Shown: positions 52,620-63,327, counted from the first letter of the stretch. The stretch is DNA of 64,000 bases from Heterohyrax brucei (GCA_028571685.1 CM053141.1:1302001-1366000); one strand, 5' to 3'. The notes: generated from the letters alone by a model not told the origin. Translations and numbers: made by a program.

Positions 52620-52830
52620 GCCACGTGTGACATGTTGGTGCTTGAATTCCAGCGGCATAGCTTCGAGCACCGCAGTATGCCACCACAGTACGACAAATGG
52701 ACAGACACATGGGGACAGTACCGATGACAGCCTGAGAAACCCCATGGGGCAGTTCTCTGTCCTACGGGGTCCCTGTGAGTTGGAATCGACTTGTCAGCAG
52801 TCAGTTTGGTGTTTTCGGGTTAGGTGGCTT
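52620..52830. mobile_element. RTE 5'-head segment fused to an AfroSINE tail
   Basis: 'ttccagcggcatagcttcga', 'gcaccgcagtatgccaccac', 'agtacgacaaatggacagac' is the head block also found at 63,620-63,680. It is followed on the + strand by a SINE tail 'gtccctgtgagttggaatcg' at 52,768. Confidence 0.6.
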
Positions 52831-53308
52831 ATAGGTGAAATCACGCTTTCTTGTGACACCATGATGAGACTTTATACACCACTTGGCAGCAGATTCAAAG
52901 CGGCCTTACTTCTAAAATCTTTTTCTAGCTCTGGTTCTGCTGTCTTTCTCGTGGGAGGCTTAGAAAGGGGCAGCCGTGTATCAGTGTGCCACACCGAAAC
53001 TTCCAGTTTCTGCCCAGACGCTTCCCAGGTGTAAGGATTTCTTTCATTAAAAAAAAAGGAAGCAAACAAACAGAACATTTGTGGGCCCACTGGAGTAAGT
53101 TAGGAGTGCTGCTGCGGAAAACAGACAATGAATTCTAACAAGCTTTTGGTTTACAGTGCCAGCTTTTCCTTTAGAAAGCGTATGCCGGGGTTAGCTCCAC
53201 TAACGCTTGTTCAGAAATTCACCCGATATTGTTGACATAATCCTACCCAGTGTAAAGTCAGTTGTTTTGTTATTGTTTTATTGCAAGGTTCTTTTATTAC
53301 TTGTGAAG
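52831..53308. other. Unassigned non-coding stretch
   Basis: No repeat or exon recognised apart from an A-rich run near 53,048-53,070. Confidence 0.4.
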
Positions 53309-53835
53309 TATCATGGATTGAACTGTGGCCCCCACCCCAAAATGTGTGTAACCCTGTGGCTGGGCCATGATCTCCAATATTTTATGATTGTCGTCCATTT
53401 TGTGATTTTGCTGTGCTGTATGTTAAAGAGGATTAGCCTGAGACTGTAAACCTCTTCGTAAGGTCCCCTCTCTACTCCACTGTAAAGGGAGTTTGCATGG
53501 AGTGTGGGGTATACCACCCTTCATCCTTTCATCCTACATGAGATTAAAGGAAAGGACAGCAGGCAGAGGGTTGGAAGCCTCACACCATCCGGAAACAGCA
53601 CCGGGAGAAGAGCGTGTCCTTCAGACCTGTGGTTCCTGTGCCAAGGTGTTTCCTGAACAAAGATGGATGCAACACAGGACTTCCTCCAGAGCGGACACTG
53701 GGAAAGCCTCACCCGGGAGTGGACACCCTGAATTCAGACTTGTCGCCTACAGGACTGTGTGAGAATAAACTGTCCTTTGTTAAAGCCGTCTGTTCTGTGG
53801 CCTTTCTCTTAGAGCAGCACTAGCTGACTAAAACA
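53309..53835 (+). mobile_element. Complete solo ERV-like LTR with 5-bp target duplication
   Basis: Starts 'tatcatggattgaactgtgg', ends 'tgactaaaaca'. AATAAA lies at 53,764 within 'gagaataaactgtcctttgt'. The flanks TGAAG (53,304-53,308) and GGAAG (53,836-53,840) match at four of five bases, as expected of an old retroviral-type integration. No internal coding region is next to it, so it is a solo LTR. 527 bp. Confidence 0.85.
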
Positions 53836-54007
53836 GGAAGGAGCCCACGTTTTATCCTGAGGCGACGGGCCTGTGCTCTTTCTTCTGTGAAGTGCCTTTT
53901 CGTGCTGTTGGGAGCTCCTTGGTCACTGTGTTTCTGGATGCAGTGAAAACAAGATGAGTGGTAAGAAACCCTACTTGCTCTGGAAGTTATGACCATGTGA
54001 TGCTAGG

Positions 54008-54240
54008 TGGTGGTTGTTAGGTGCCATCGAGTCACTTTGGACTCACAGTGATGCCATGTGACAGAGCAGAACTTCTGGGTGGGAGTTTCTAGGCTACACT
54101 CTGAGGGCACAGGGGTGACACCAGGGACACCAGCTCGGCAGCGGTTGGGAGGGTGGCGCTGGACCGGGCAGTGCTCCCTCGGTTGCACACGGGGTTGCTG
54201 TGAGTCGGAGCTGACTCAGGGGCACGACCACCACCAACAG
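54008..54240. mobile_element. SINE tail (antisense) and RTE tail (sense) in tandem
   Basis: 'ttaggtgccatcgagtcact' to 'cagagcagaacttctgggtg' (54,018-54,082) is antisense. 'cagtgctccctcggttgcac' with 'tgctgtgagtcggagctgac' (54,169-54,213) is a sense RTE-type tail. Boundaries are approximate. Confidence 0.65.
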
Positions 54241-54384
54241 TAATCTTCCAAGGGGCAGGTTGCCTGGCTTTTCTCCCAGGAGCTGTGGGTGGGTTTGAAC
54301 ACCACCCTAGTGATGCGACAGCACAGTGCTGTGAGTGGGTTGCTTCAAAGAGCAGATGCTTGTTTTCTGTGTGTTTGGGAATGA

Positions 54385-54605
54385 AGGGTCCCTGTGGGCA
54401 GCCCAAGGTGCGCTGTTGTTCTTTGGCTTGCAGGTGATTGTCGTGAAGTGAATGCCATCCCCTGTGTGTCTCTGTGTCTCTTCTGCTCTTTTTATAACTC
54501 AAAAGTGATTAGGTTTAGGGCCCACCCAACTCTGATAAGACCTCATTAATATAATGACAGAAAAACCCTATTTCTCAATATAATGGGATTCACAAGTGTA
54601 AGGGC
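54385..54605 (-). mobile_element. MaLR/ERVL-like LTR fragment, antisense
   Basis: 'tttggcttgcaggtgattgt', 'ctctttttataactcaaaag', 'cccacccaactctgataaga', 'cctcattaatataatgacag' is the middle of the LTR type seen at 41.5 kb. The ends are missing. Confidence 0.6.
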
Positions 54606-54644
54606 CAGTGCTGTGGATTGAATGCTATCCCCGCAACTTGACTA

Positions 54645-54842
54645 GGAAACGGGTGCATCAGGGTTGTATCCTTTCACCATACCTTTTCAATGTGGATGCC
54701 GAGCAAATTATCTGAGAAGCTGGATTATGTGAAGAAGAATGAGGCATCAGGGTTGGGGGATGACTGCATTAACTGCATTGCACAGACGACACCATCTTAC
54801 TTGCTGGAAATGGAGAAGATTTGAGACACTTACTGATGAACA
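54645..54842 (+). mobile_element. RTE LINE internal fragment around the FADD box
   Basis: 'gggtgcatcagggttgtatc', 'ctttcaccataccttttcaa', 'gccgagcaaattatctgaga', 'cagacgacaccatcttactt'. Neither the 5' nor the 3' end is present. Low divergence for the family. Confidence 0.85.
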
Positions 54843-55029
54843 CTGGACGCTCGGTGGACTGTTGCTCACACTCCTCAGTTAGAATTTTTCTGGTAGGTTC
54901 CGTGTGGCCCATCTGCATGGCATGTGTGTTGGCCTGCAGCCACGTTCCTAGTGGTCTGAACTCGGTGGTACACACGTCCATTGTTCACTCTTGTTTCTTT
55001 GTTGGTTTCTATCTTAGCTGCATTGGAAA

Positions 55030-55190
55030 GCTGGGTGGCGTCGTGATGGAGCAGTGCATCTGCTCACCGAAGGCTGGCAGCTCAGAGCTGTCAGGAGCCC
55101 CTTGGGAACTCGATGGAGCAGTTCCGCTCTGTCCTGTAGGGTCACTCTGAGTCGGAATCAGCTCAGCCACAGTGGATTTGGATTTTTGGT
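55030..55190 (+). mobile_element. AfroSINE
   Basis: 'ctgggtggcgtcgtgatgga', 'gcatctgctcaccgaaggct', 'ccccttgggaactcgatgga', 'gcagttccgctctgtcctgt', 'gtcggaatcagctcagccac'. Head slightly altered. Confidence 0.9.
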
Positions 55191-55405
55191 TATCTGAGCT
55201 GCATAGCAGTCCTCACGTTCCAAGTCCCTTAAAACGTGTTGAGCCTTGCTCTATGGTCTAATATGCTGTTGAGTTTCGCAAGTGCTTCAAGTATATTTAA
55301 GAAGAATTAGTATTTTCCACTTTTTGGATGCAATGTTCTTTAGAAGAACCTGAAATGAATATTACTGATCATAATGTTCAGTCCATTACAACTGTAATGA
55401 TCGCT

Positions 55406-55445
55406 CTCTCTCTCTGACACACACACACATACACACACACCCTCC
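55406..55445 (+). repeat. Short (CT)n and (CA)n microsatellites
   Basis: A 'ctctctctctctctg' run is followed by 'acacacacacatacacacac'. A related (GT)n run lies at 55,684-55,706. Confidence 0.9.
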
Positions 55446-55711
55446 ATGTGACCTGTATCAGCCATTGAAAGTGTGAAGTTTTCCGTGTGATTGTTGGTTG
55501 GGTGTTTCTCCTACCCCTTCTGCCAGATTTTGCACCGTGTATTCTGAGCTGGTTTTGTGAGCTGCACACAAGTTTCAAATTGTCATGTCATTCTGGGAAA
55601 TGAAAATTGCCATCTTGTTTTAGCTCCATGTTTATAAATGCTTTTCACTTTAAGGTTTCTATACCTACTACATAAATTCACATGTGTGTTGTGTGTGTGT
55701 GTGTATCTACA

Positions 55712-56047
55712 CTATTGTTGTTAGTTGTCATTGAGTCAGTCACAGCTCATGGTAGCCCTGTGTGTATAGAGCAGAACTGTGCCCCACAGGGCCATCGAGT
55801 CAGTCATGGCTCATGGTGGCCCCGCACATGCAGAGCAGAGCTGTGCCCCACAGGGCCATCGAGTCAGTCACGGCTCACGGTGGCCCCGCGCATGCAGAGC
55901 AGAACTGTGCCCCGTGGGGTTTCCAAGGCTGTGAGCTCCTGAAGCACACCCACAGGCCTGTCTGCTGAGGCACCTCTGAGTAGGTCCAACCCATCAACCT
56001 TTCGGCTAGTCACTGAGTGCTTTAACTATTTGTGCCACCTGGGGACT
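55712..56047 (-). mobile_element. AfroSINE, antisense, with a triplicated 64-bp segment
   Basis: The tail block 'catcgagtcagtcatggctc' to 'gagctgtgccccacaggg' occurs three times (from about 55,729, 55,793 and 55,857). The rest of the SINE ('gtttccaaggctgtgagctc', 'caacctttcggctagtcact', 'tttgtgccacctggggac') is single. The copies differ at only a few positions, so the triplication is younger than the insertion. Confidence 0.9.
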
Positions 56048-57124
56048 TCTATCTGTACCTGTGTCTGTGTTTAGCCTATATCTATGTGCTGGATATCACT
56101 TAGATGGCCTTAGACCAACTCTAGCATGAGTCTATATCGTATTGCGTCTATATGAACACCACGAAGTGGCAGTGGAGTGATGGGACTTCACTGTTCCCAG
56201 CCTGTCTTCTCTCTCCTTTGTCGTCTTCTCTTCTTAGACTTGTCCTTTCACATGTGTCTTTTGTGAACTGTACGCATTGGATGCAAGCGTCCAGTGTGAC
56301 CTTCCCTGTCTGTCAGCCACACCCAAGTCCATCCGCACCGTTTTCAGACGTGTGTTTGGACCACTGTTTACCGAGGGCGTTTGTCCTGGCTGTTTGTCCC
56401 CGTTTCCTCTCGTGCTCTGTCTTTACCTCCAGCTCAGGAATTCGACTCCCGTGTTCCATTCAGTTCTTTTGTTGCCACCTTTGAAATGGTATCTTGCGGC
56501 CCTGAGTGCAGTTCTTTGGGTTCTTCTTGCCCCTCTTTTTTGTTTGTTGTGTTTTGGTAGAAATCTTCATGTTTAGCTAGTTCATGAATACATTTGGAAG
56601 CTGTTTTTCTGTCTTTCCCAACATGCTTAGTTGCTTCAGCAGGTGAGTTGGCCAGAAATGGAAACCTAGCTGGATTTTACTTTCTGTGTAAAAGATAATG
56701 CACAAATGTAGCAAATGTACAGTCCAGAGGGTTAGCTTGCTGGTGAATAAGGAATCACGCTCCTCCTGCTCCGGAGAGACGGCTGCTCGACACATCTTGG
56801 TGTATCTTGTTCCAGACTGTGTGTGTACGTGATATACGTGGGTACAGGCTTCTTTGAGCAAAATGAGATCACACCGTACATGCTGAGTGGTGAGACTTGT
56901 TTTTCACGGTTCTCCCCACCTCGCGTGCTCGTGGTTTCCACTTTACCCTGTACCCGGGCCTGAGTCAGGTTTCTTGCTTGTCCCTGGGTGGTTTCTTCAC
57001 TCTCAGCCCCCGCCAGGTCCACTCTTGGAACCTGGCTTTTGGATTCCTGGGTGTCTTTACCTGGCGTGGTTCCCTCGTTATTCTTAAATTCAAAGAGCCA
57101 GAGGCCCCAAAACCAAACCCACCA
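56048..57124. other. Mostly unassigned; possible old antisense L1 at 56,170-56,580
   Basis: The pyrimidine-rich 56,200-56,250 and 'aaatggtatcttgcggccct' to 'gttctttgggttcttcttgc' (56,484-56,530) have an L1-like feel but no firm match. 56,590-57,120 is unassigned. Confidence 0.3.
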
Positions 57125-57245
57125 CCAGTGAGTCATTTGTGACTCACAGTGACTCTATAGATAGAGTTTCTAAGGAGCATCTGGAGGATTTGAACTGCTG
57201 ATATTTTGGTTAGCAGCCTTAGCACTTCGCCACTACACCACCTGG
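57125..57245 (-). mobile_element. AfroSINE, antisense
   Basis: 'agtcatttgtgactcacagt', 'agagtttctaaggagcatct', 'ggaggatttgaactgctgat', 'attttggttagcagccttag', 'actacaccacctgggttacc'. The middle is slightly shortened. Confidence 0.9.
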
Positions 57246-57364
57246 GTTACCACTTGCAGGAGGGATTGGGCCAATTTTCCTGTAAGATGTCCCGCTGTCT
57301 GCCTTTACCAGGTTTCTTTCTCGTGATGTGCTAACCCTGATCTTCTCCCTGTCTCCAGTGTCCA

Positions 57365-57545
57365 GAAGGGGCCCCGAGGCACTGAGATTAAGGGCTTGGC
57401 TGCTAATCAAAAGGTGGGCGGTGGGATCCAGCATTGCTCCCTGGAGACCTGCTGGGAGCTGTGGCGGTCTCCGGGAGCTGAGATTGTCTCAACATCAGCA
57501 GACTTGGTAGTGTTCGTTCTTGCCCCTCTGTGCCCTGCAAACCAC
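57365..57545 (+). mobile_element. AfroSINE, diverged
   Basis: 'ggccccgaggcactgagatt', 'aagggcttggctgctaatca', 'aaaggtgggcggtgggatcc'. The tail is degenerate. Confidence 0.6.
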
Positions 57546-57555
57546 AGGTTAGTTA

Positions 57556-57668
57556 TACGCTTGTTGTTGCTGTTGTTGTTCTTAGGTGCCGCCTAGTCGG
57601 CTCCAACTCACAGAAGCCTTCCTCACAGCAACAGACTGAGACACTGCCCGGCCTGCGCCACCCTCGTA
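57556..57668 (-). mobile_element. RTE LINE 3' tail, antisense
   Basis: 'gttgttgctgttgttgttct', 'taggtgccgcctagtcggct', 'actgagacactgcccggcct', 'gcgccaccctcgtaag'. Last about 110 bp. Confidence 0.85.
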
Positions 57669-57689
57669 AGTTGCATTCTGCTATTTAAT

Positions 57690-58720
57690 TTATAGGCTGA
57701 AAGGATCCAAATCCCACACTTTTGATAGAAAATATCACGAGTGATCTCGTGGTGCTCATACTACATTGGGGTGCATGGTATCTGGGCCCCCATAAGTGAT
57801 GATGACTTTGACCGCTAAGTAGGGTAATACCTCAATTTTCTGTTGTAAAATTATTGGTTTTCTCCTGGAGGTTAGGAAATAACATGTGTGGTTCTACGTG
57901 GACATTGTGTCAAGATTCAGCTTCCATCAATCACGTGCCGGGAGTTTTAACATCATTTGAAAATCTTTGTCCGAGCCGATAGCGTTAAAAGGGTTTGCAG
58001 AATCAGAATGCTGATTTCTCTGATCCCACTGTCATGGATAAAATTGTGTCCCCCCGAAAAATAGGTGTAGTCTTGTGGCTGGGCCGTGATTCTCTGTATT
58101 CTACGATTGTCCTACATTTTCCGATTTTGCTGTGCTGTATGTTAAAGGATTAGGGTGAGACTGTAAATCCCTTCAGAAGATCACCTCCCTGCTCCCCTCT
58201 AAAGGGAGTTTCCCTGGAGTGTGGCTTGCCCCACCCTTAATCCTTTCATCTTGCAAGAGATAAAAGGAAAGGGAAGCAAGCAGAGAATTAGGAACCTCAC
58301 ACCACCAAGAAAGCAGCACTGGATGAAGAGCGCGTCCTTCAGACCTGAGATTCCTGCGCTGAGATGCTCCGGACAAAGACTGATGCAATACCGGACTTTC
58401 CTGCGGAGTCGACAAGGGGGAACCTTCCTCTGGAGTGGATGCCCTAAATATGGACTTGTAGCCTACTGGACTGTGTAAGAATGAGCCTTCCTTTGTTAAA
58501 GCCATCCACTCGGTGGTATTTCTGTTAGAGCAACCCCAGATGACTAAAACATCCCCTATCCCTTTTATACCTTTAGCGGTCTTCTCTTCTGTAAAGCAGA
58601 GCTTCTCTTCATCAATTGGATGATTGGTTTCTCTGAAACACTGGTTTTATTGGGAAAACTTGATAAATGCTTAATTCTTTTAATTATCAATTTTCAAAGT
58701 AAGTTATTGTAAACCCCAAA
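57690..58720 (-). mobile_element. Old L1 3' region, antisense, split by a solo LTR
   Basis: 57,690-58,029 ('ggtaatacctcaattttctg', 'caatcacgtgccgggagttt', 'gaatgctgatttctctgatc') and 58,552-58,720 ('gtaaagcagagcttctcttc') are neighbouring parts of a reverse-complemented L1 3' region. The LTR at 58,030-58,551 interrupts. Confidence 0.55.
58030..58551 (+). mobile_element. Complete solo ERV-like LTR
   Basis: Starts 'tgtcatggataaaattgtgt', ends 'gatgactaaaaca' (TG...CA). The same family as the 53,309 copy, with matching blocks throughout: 'gattttgctgtgctgtatgt', 'gtttccctggagtgtggctt', 'gagcgcgtccttcagacctg'. The flanks are TCCCAC and TCCCCT, a degenerate 5-6 bp target duplication. 522 bp, no internal genes. 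Confidence 0.88.
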
Positions 58721-58724
58721 GGCC

Positions 58725-58872
58725 ACTGCTGTCAGGTAGCCTCTGACTCATAGTGACACTGTAGGACAGAGACTGCCTCTGAGAGTTTCCAGTGAACGGC
58801 TAGTGGATTTGAACCTCTGACCTTTCCTTTAGCAGTCGAACTCTTAACCTTTGTGTCCCCGGGCCTCCTCAC
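58725..58872 (-). mobile_element. AfroSINE, antisense
   Basis: 'tgctgtcaggtagcctctga', 'ctcatagtgacactgtagga', 'gtttccagtgaacggctagt', 'ggatttgaacctctgacctt', 'gtcgaactcttaacctttgt'. Complete. Confidence 0.92.
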
Positions 58873-58984
58873 TTCCCACACTTTTAGTTACTTTCATTGG
58901 TCCATTGTGTTTCAGTTTGCCAGCACCCAGATATCTTTTGTTGCTCAAATTGTCGCAGCCTGGCAGTGGGAGTTTCTAAGACAT

Positions 58985-59280
58985 TTCTTTTTCTTTTTTA
59001 TTGTGCTTTAGATGACCGTGTACAGAGAGAATTAGTTTCTCATGAAATAATTAATATGAATGTTGTTTTGCGACGCTGGCTGCCAACACTGCGGTGTGCT
59101 AATGCTCTCCCCTTCTCTCTTGGGTCTCTCACTTGCATTTGTCCAGCTTTCCTGTCCCCTTCTCCCTTCTTGTCCTTGCCCTGCGCTGGTGTGCTCATTT
59201 ACTCACACACGTGGCTGAGCTACATGTATTGTTGTGTGTTTTCCGAGCCTGTCCCATCTGGGCCCAGGCCGTTAACAATA
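58985..59280 (-). mobile_element. Afrotherian L1 3'UTR, antisense
   Basis: 'ttctttttcttttttattgt' (tail side), 'gaattagtttctcatgaaat', 'gctctccccttctctcttgg', 'catttgtccagctttcctgt', 'ctggtgtgctcatttactca' is the 3'UTR order of afrotherian L1 as I remember it. A 5'-truncated copy without coding sequence. Confidence 0.65.
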
Positions 59281-59542
59281 CTCGAGACTAGAAGGCGCTT
59301 CCTCCTTTTCATCAAGTGAAGGCATCGTCACTGCTGTCAGGTGCCATTATTTCACGCACCGTTGAGAAAAGAGATCACAACAAATGTATGTACAAATTGG
59401 CATTGATTATATGATAAATCCTGATTTCAGAGATGTTAAAATATAAACACAAGATGAATCTTACAGCCAGTGCAGTAACTTATTGAAAAAGAAATCTCAT
59501 ACTTTCCGTTGATAGCTTCACCCTAATTTTGATAATAGAGTG

Positions 59543-59612
59543 CTCTCTCCCATTCCGTTGTGTGTGGGGTCACCCTGAGTGGGAACCAACTAAGTGGCAC
59601 CTACCAACAACA
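59543..59612 (+). mobile_element. RTE LINE 3' tail
   Basis: 'ctctcccattccgttgtgtg', 'tggggtcaccctgagtggga', 'accaactaagtggcacctac', 'caacaac'. The last 70 bases only. Confidence 0.85.
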
Positions 59613-59697
59613 TAACAACATATACTCTGAATTCTTTGATCTTGCAATTACACATTTCTTTCTATGAGCTGAAAACATTGATCCCTAACATTGCTGC

Positions 59698-59902
59698 AGG
59701 GAGTCCTGGTAGCGCAGTGGCTAAGCGCTTGGCTCCAAACCGAAAGCCTGGTATTGGAACTCACCCAGTGGCTCAGTGGGGACAGCCTAGTGACCTGCAC
59801 CAGTGACGGTCACAGCCAGGAAGCTCTGTGGGGCAGTTCTGTGTCATATGGGATCACTGTGAGTTGGAAATGGATTCAAAGGCATGTAATAACGACAAAC
59901 AG
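59698..59902 (+). mobile_element. AfroSINE (long form), well conserved
   Basis: 'gggagtcctggtagcgcagt', 'ggctaagcgcttggctccaa', 'cctagtgacctgcaccagtg', 'actgtgagttggaaatggat'. The head keeps an A-box-like 'tagcgcagtgg' and the B box is weak. Confidence 0.92.
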
Positions 59903-59912
59903 CAACCAAATC

Positions 59913-60310
59913 AGTGTATTAGTCTCTTGTGTCCACTGGAACACAGTACCAGGAACTTGGTGACTTAAAATAGAAGCAAGGGGGTACTTGCTCCAAAACC
60001 GTGAGCAGTGGAGCCTTCCTCATCCTTCCAGCTTCTGATGGCCCCAGGCCCACGTGAGTATGTGGCAGTGTCACTTCGGTCTCTGCTTCCCTCTTTACAC
60101 AACTGTGTGTCAAACTTCCCATAATGTGACGGCTGAGAACAGACGCGATGTCAGGTAGGCTCCACCGGGTAACCCCCGGGACTCCCTCATCGCGTCTTAA
60201 TCACGTCTGCTAGGGCACTGTTTTCTTCTTACGCAAGGTGACATTCACACTGTCCAGAAATTAAGCCCTGGGTACCTTCTGAGAGGCCATCGTTCATTCA
60301 GACCACGGCA
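59913..60310 (-). mobile_element. MaLR/ERVL-like LTR, antisense
   Basis: 'attagtctcttgtgtccact', 'ggtgacttaaaatagaagca', 'tccttccagcttctgatggc', 'cagtgtcacttcggtctctg'. The second half is strongly diverged. Confidence 0.6.
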
Positions 60311-60714
60311 CGGATTTACGCGGTTACCTGTTACTCGAGCACCGCATATGGAGAAACTAGCTTTGAAGTAGCTCTATGATGTTACAAACCAGTGAGCTTG
60401 TAATGATATCATAGCATTATTTAAAAACATAAAAACGTGGAGTGAAGATCAACTTTAGTGTGCCACTCTTTTTGTCCTTAAAAGTCAGCCTTTTAGAATG
60501 TATATTCAAAGTGTTGTGTTGTAAAGTCACTTGAGACAAATCCTTTCTCTGTGTTTAGGATCATTTGCCTGGGTTTCCTCAAAAGCTTAGTCATTTAAAA
60601 ATTGTTGCTGCTGAGGCCACTCCAACTCAAGTCCAGGGTTGTGGTCCCTGTGCATTTTGAGTTCCTTCTAACCTAGGGGCTCATCTTCCAGGACTACATT
60701 AGACCATATTCTTT
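60311..60714. other. Unassigned AT-rich stretch
   Basis: No family, exon or RNA recognised. Confidence 0.4.
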
Positions 60715-61085
60715 TTTCTCCTTTTTTAAAAAGTTGTGATTAAGTGAAAGCATACAGTCCAAATGAGTTTTGTATGCCCACCTATCTGCAGTTCCTTGAG
60801 CTCTCCCCACCCAAGCACAGCACGCTCCTCCTTTTCGTTCCGTACTTCTGGTGTCCCCTCAACAAGCATCTGTCCCCTCCTCTCCCCCACCTAGGAAGAG
60901 ACCAGTAGGACCGCCTCCTGTAAATGCATGGAACCGTGAAGTACGCACACTATGTGGTCACATTGTGTCCCTGAGTCCAGTCCATTCTTGTGTACTGGCC
61001 AGTATTCTGCTGTGATCCGTAGGGCTTCCATTGGCTGTGTTTTGGAGGTAGCTGACCTTTCTTCCTCTCGGTCTTCATCTAGAAG
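60715..61085 (-). mobile_element. L1 3'UTR, antisense, same type as 18,458-18,760
   Basis: 'gattaagtgaaagcatacag', 'ttgtatgcccacctatctgc', 'caacaagcatctgtcccctc', 'gagaccagtaggaccgcctc', 'tgtccctgagtccagtccat' align block by block with 18,480-18,745. No ORF2 sequence follows. Confidence 0.8.
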
Positions 61086-61190
61086 CTCTCCTGAAACCCA
61101 CCCACAGTGGGTGCCCCCTAGTATTTGACATAATGGCGACGTAGCTTCCAGCATTGTGGAAATACCACAGTATGAGGAACTGACAGAAAG
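61086..61190. mobile_element. RTE 5'-head segment
   Basis: 'cctagtatttgacataatgg', 'cgacgtagcttccagcattg', 'taccacagtatgaggaactg' matches the head block of RTE 5' ends, in the same orientation as at 52,640 and 63,620 and opposite to 33,490. Confidence 0.6.
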
Positions 61191-62065
61191 TGCCAAATTT
61201 AAAAATTAGGTAATATACCTCCATACTTACTGACAGTTTCTGAAGACCAGGCTGTCATGTGAGAATTAGTATTATGTGAAAATGGAGGATGACTACAGCA
61301 TTACAGAACTGCTGAGTTATATCATCATGTAACTGCCAACCTATGAAGCGTGGCCCAGCTGGGTTGACATGGGACCTTAACCATCACAGCCAGTGTTACC
61401 CTTGCATCACTCCTTGGCGTTTCTGCTGCCAGATGAGTGCTGTTCATGTGCAAACGAGCTGAAGAATAGATTTTTTTTTTTTTTTTTTACTATTATTCTA
61501 ACTGCAAAATGTCTGATAATGAGAAAGGTGGTAAGTGAGGAGCCGGTATGTATTTTCATGATTTAAGACTTTGTCATTTCATCGAGCGAGTGGCACAGTC
61601 ACATGAAGGTGGCTGTGACGTGGACCTGAGCTGTCGTCTTCCTGGAACTCAGTGAATCCCCCGCCGTCCCCCTGCCAAGCTGTAGGGCTCCTTCTGTCTG
61701 TCACTCTCAGTGTGCTTGCCAAGATGTCTTTGTTCCCTTCTGTGGCTTGAGACTGTGCCACTCTGCTCAACACAGCGCATGCCTCTGATTGCCCGTCTCC
61801 TGCGCACACCTTCTGCTCCCTTTTAAGTCCCTCTGTTCCTTCCTAGGGATGGGCTTTCTCCCACTCTCTCCTCTAGCGTTCTCGACACCTATTCCAGTGT
61901 AATTTTTGCAGAGAGCCTGGGAGCGAGGTGAGGGGGCTGGGGAAATGTGGAACTTGGGGTGTTTGTTCCCCATTCCTGGTGTCTAGAGCTAAGGACAAGG
62001 AGGACCTGCCATCGCTCAAGAGGGTGACCGGTTGTCTTCTGGTTCCTCAGCACAAAGGACTTTTG
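61191..62065. other. Unassigned stretch with a T21 run
   Basis: No family recognised. A 20-nt T homopolymer lies at about 61,470-61,489, possibly a degraded retroelement tail. No exon supported. Confidence 0.4.
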
Positions 62066-63265
62066 CTCTGTGTCTTAGTTTCCAGAGCTGTTGTAACAAG
62101 GTACCACACACTGTTGCTGTTGTCAGGTGCTGCCAAGTTGGTTCCAGTTTATGGCCACCCTGTGCCTGACAGGTGGACCCTACCCAGTCCTGCACTGCCC
62201 TCGCGTTGTCACCCCGCTGGGGTCCGTCGGCGTAGCAGCTGCTCATCCATCACCTTGAGGGTCTGCCTCCGGTTCACCGATCCTCCGCCAAGTCTGATGT
62301 CCTTCTGCAGAGACTGAGCCCTCCTGAGAACAAGCCCAAGGTAGCTGAGACCAAGTCTTGCCATCTCTGCTTCTAAGGAGCGCTCTGGCTGTATTTCTTC
62401 TAAGACAGATTTGTTTGTTCTTTTCACAGCCCATGGTATGTTCCATATTCTTCACCAACACTGTGATTTCAAAGGAGTCAGTTCTTCTTCAGTCTTCCTT
62501 GTTCAGTGTCCAACTTTCACGTGCATACGAGGCAGTAGGAAAAAACCATAGCTTGGGTTGAGGTGCATCTTAGTCTTTGCTTTTCAACACTTTAAAGGGG
62601 TCTTTCGCAGCAGATCTGCCCAGTACACTATGTTGTTTGACTTCTCGACTGCTGATTCCATGGGTGTTGATTGTGGACCCAAGTAAAATGAAATCCTTGA
62701 CCACTTCAGTCTTGTCTCCGTTTATCATGATGTTGCTTTAAAGAAGACTTCTGCAGCCCGTTTGCCCAATGTAGGGCACCCTTTGACCGCACAGTGGGAG
62801 CTTAAAATAACAGAAATTTTTTCTCCCACAGTTTTGAAGCCTATAAATGGAAATTTAGAGTGCTGCAGGCCCTAGGGAGACCCTTCCCACCTTTCCCAGC
62901 TCCTGGTGCCTCCTGATAATCCTTGTTGTTCCCTGGCTTGTAGGTATGTCACTGCAGTTTCTGCCTCCCTCTTCACACGGCTGTCCTCCCTTGGTCTCTG
63001 TGCCCCCTCTCCACTGTATAAGGACAGTGGTGGTCATCCCCCTCTTCACACGACTGTCCTTCCTCTGTCTCTGTGTCCCCTCTTTTCTTGTGTAAGGACA
63101 GCCATCTTATTGGGTTGGCAACCAGCCTCCTGTAGCGTGACCATGTGTTGACTGATAGACTCTGCAGAAAGCCTGCTTGCCGGCAAGGTCATGTTCACAG
63201 GTACAGGGGTTAGGACTTCAGTGTGTCATTTTAGGGGGTGCAGTTAAATCCATAACACTCTGTAT
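62066..63265 (-). mobile_element. MaLR/ERVL-like LTR, antisense, split by an RTE
   Basis: Left part 62,066-62,112 ('tagtttccagagctgttgta', 'acaaggtaccacacac') and right part 62,795-63,265 ('aaaataacagaaattttttc', 'ctcccagctcctggtgcctc'-type block at 62,897, 'gttcacaggtacaggggtta'). A 60-bp duplication ('cacacggctgtcctcccttg' / 'cacacgactgtccttcctct') lies at 62,974-63,075. Confidence 0.75.
62113..62792 (-). mobile_element. RTE LINE 3' part, antisense
   Basis: 'tgttgctgttgtcaggtgct' (3' end) to 'gtttatcatgatgttgcttt' (62,738). A further 50 bases (62,740-62,790: 'agaagacttctgcagcccgt', 'ttgcccaatgtagggcaccc') repeat an RTE segment already present near 62,597-62,645. Inserted in the LTR at 62,066-63,265. 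Confidence 0.85.
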
Positions 63266-63327
63266 ACTTATCCACTTCTGTCTTTTGGTGTTTTCTGCTC
63301 CTTTGTTTACCCTGTTTTTCTTTTCAG

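Noticed and set aside
53764-53769. Polyadenylation signal of a local gene
   Set aside because: The AATAAA is a fixed part of the LTR family and occurs at the same place in the LTR-type tail at 1,945-2,075.
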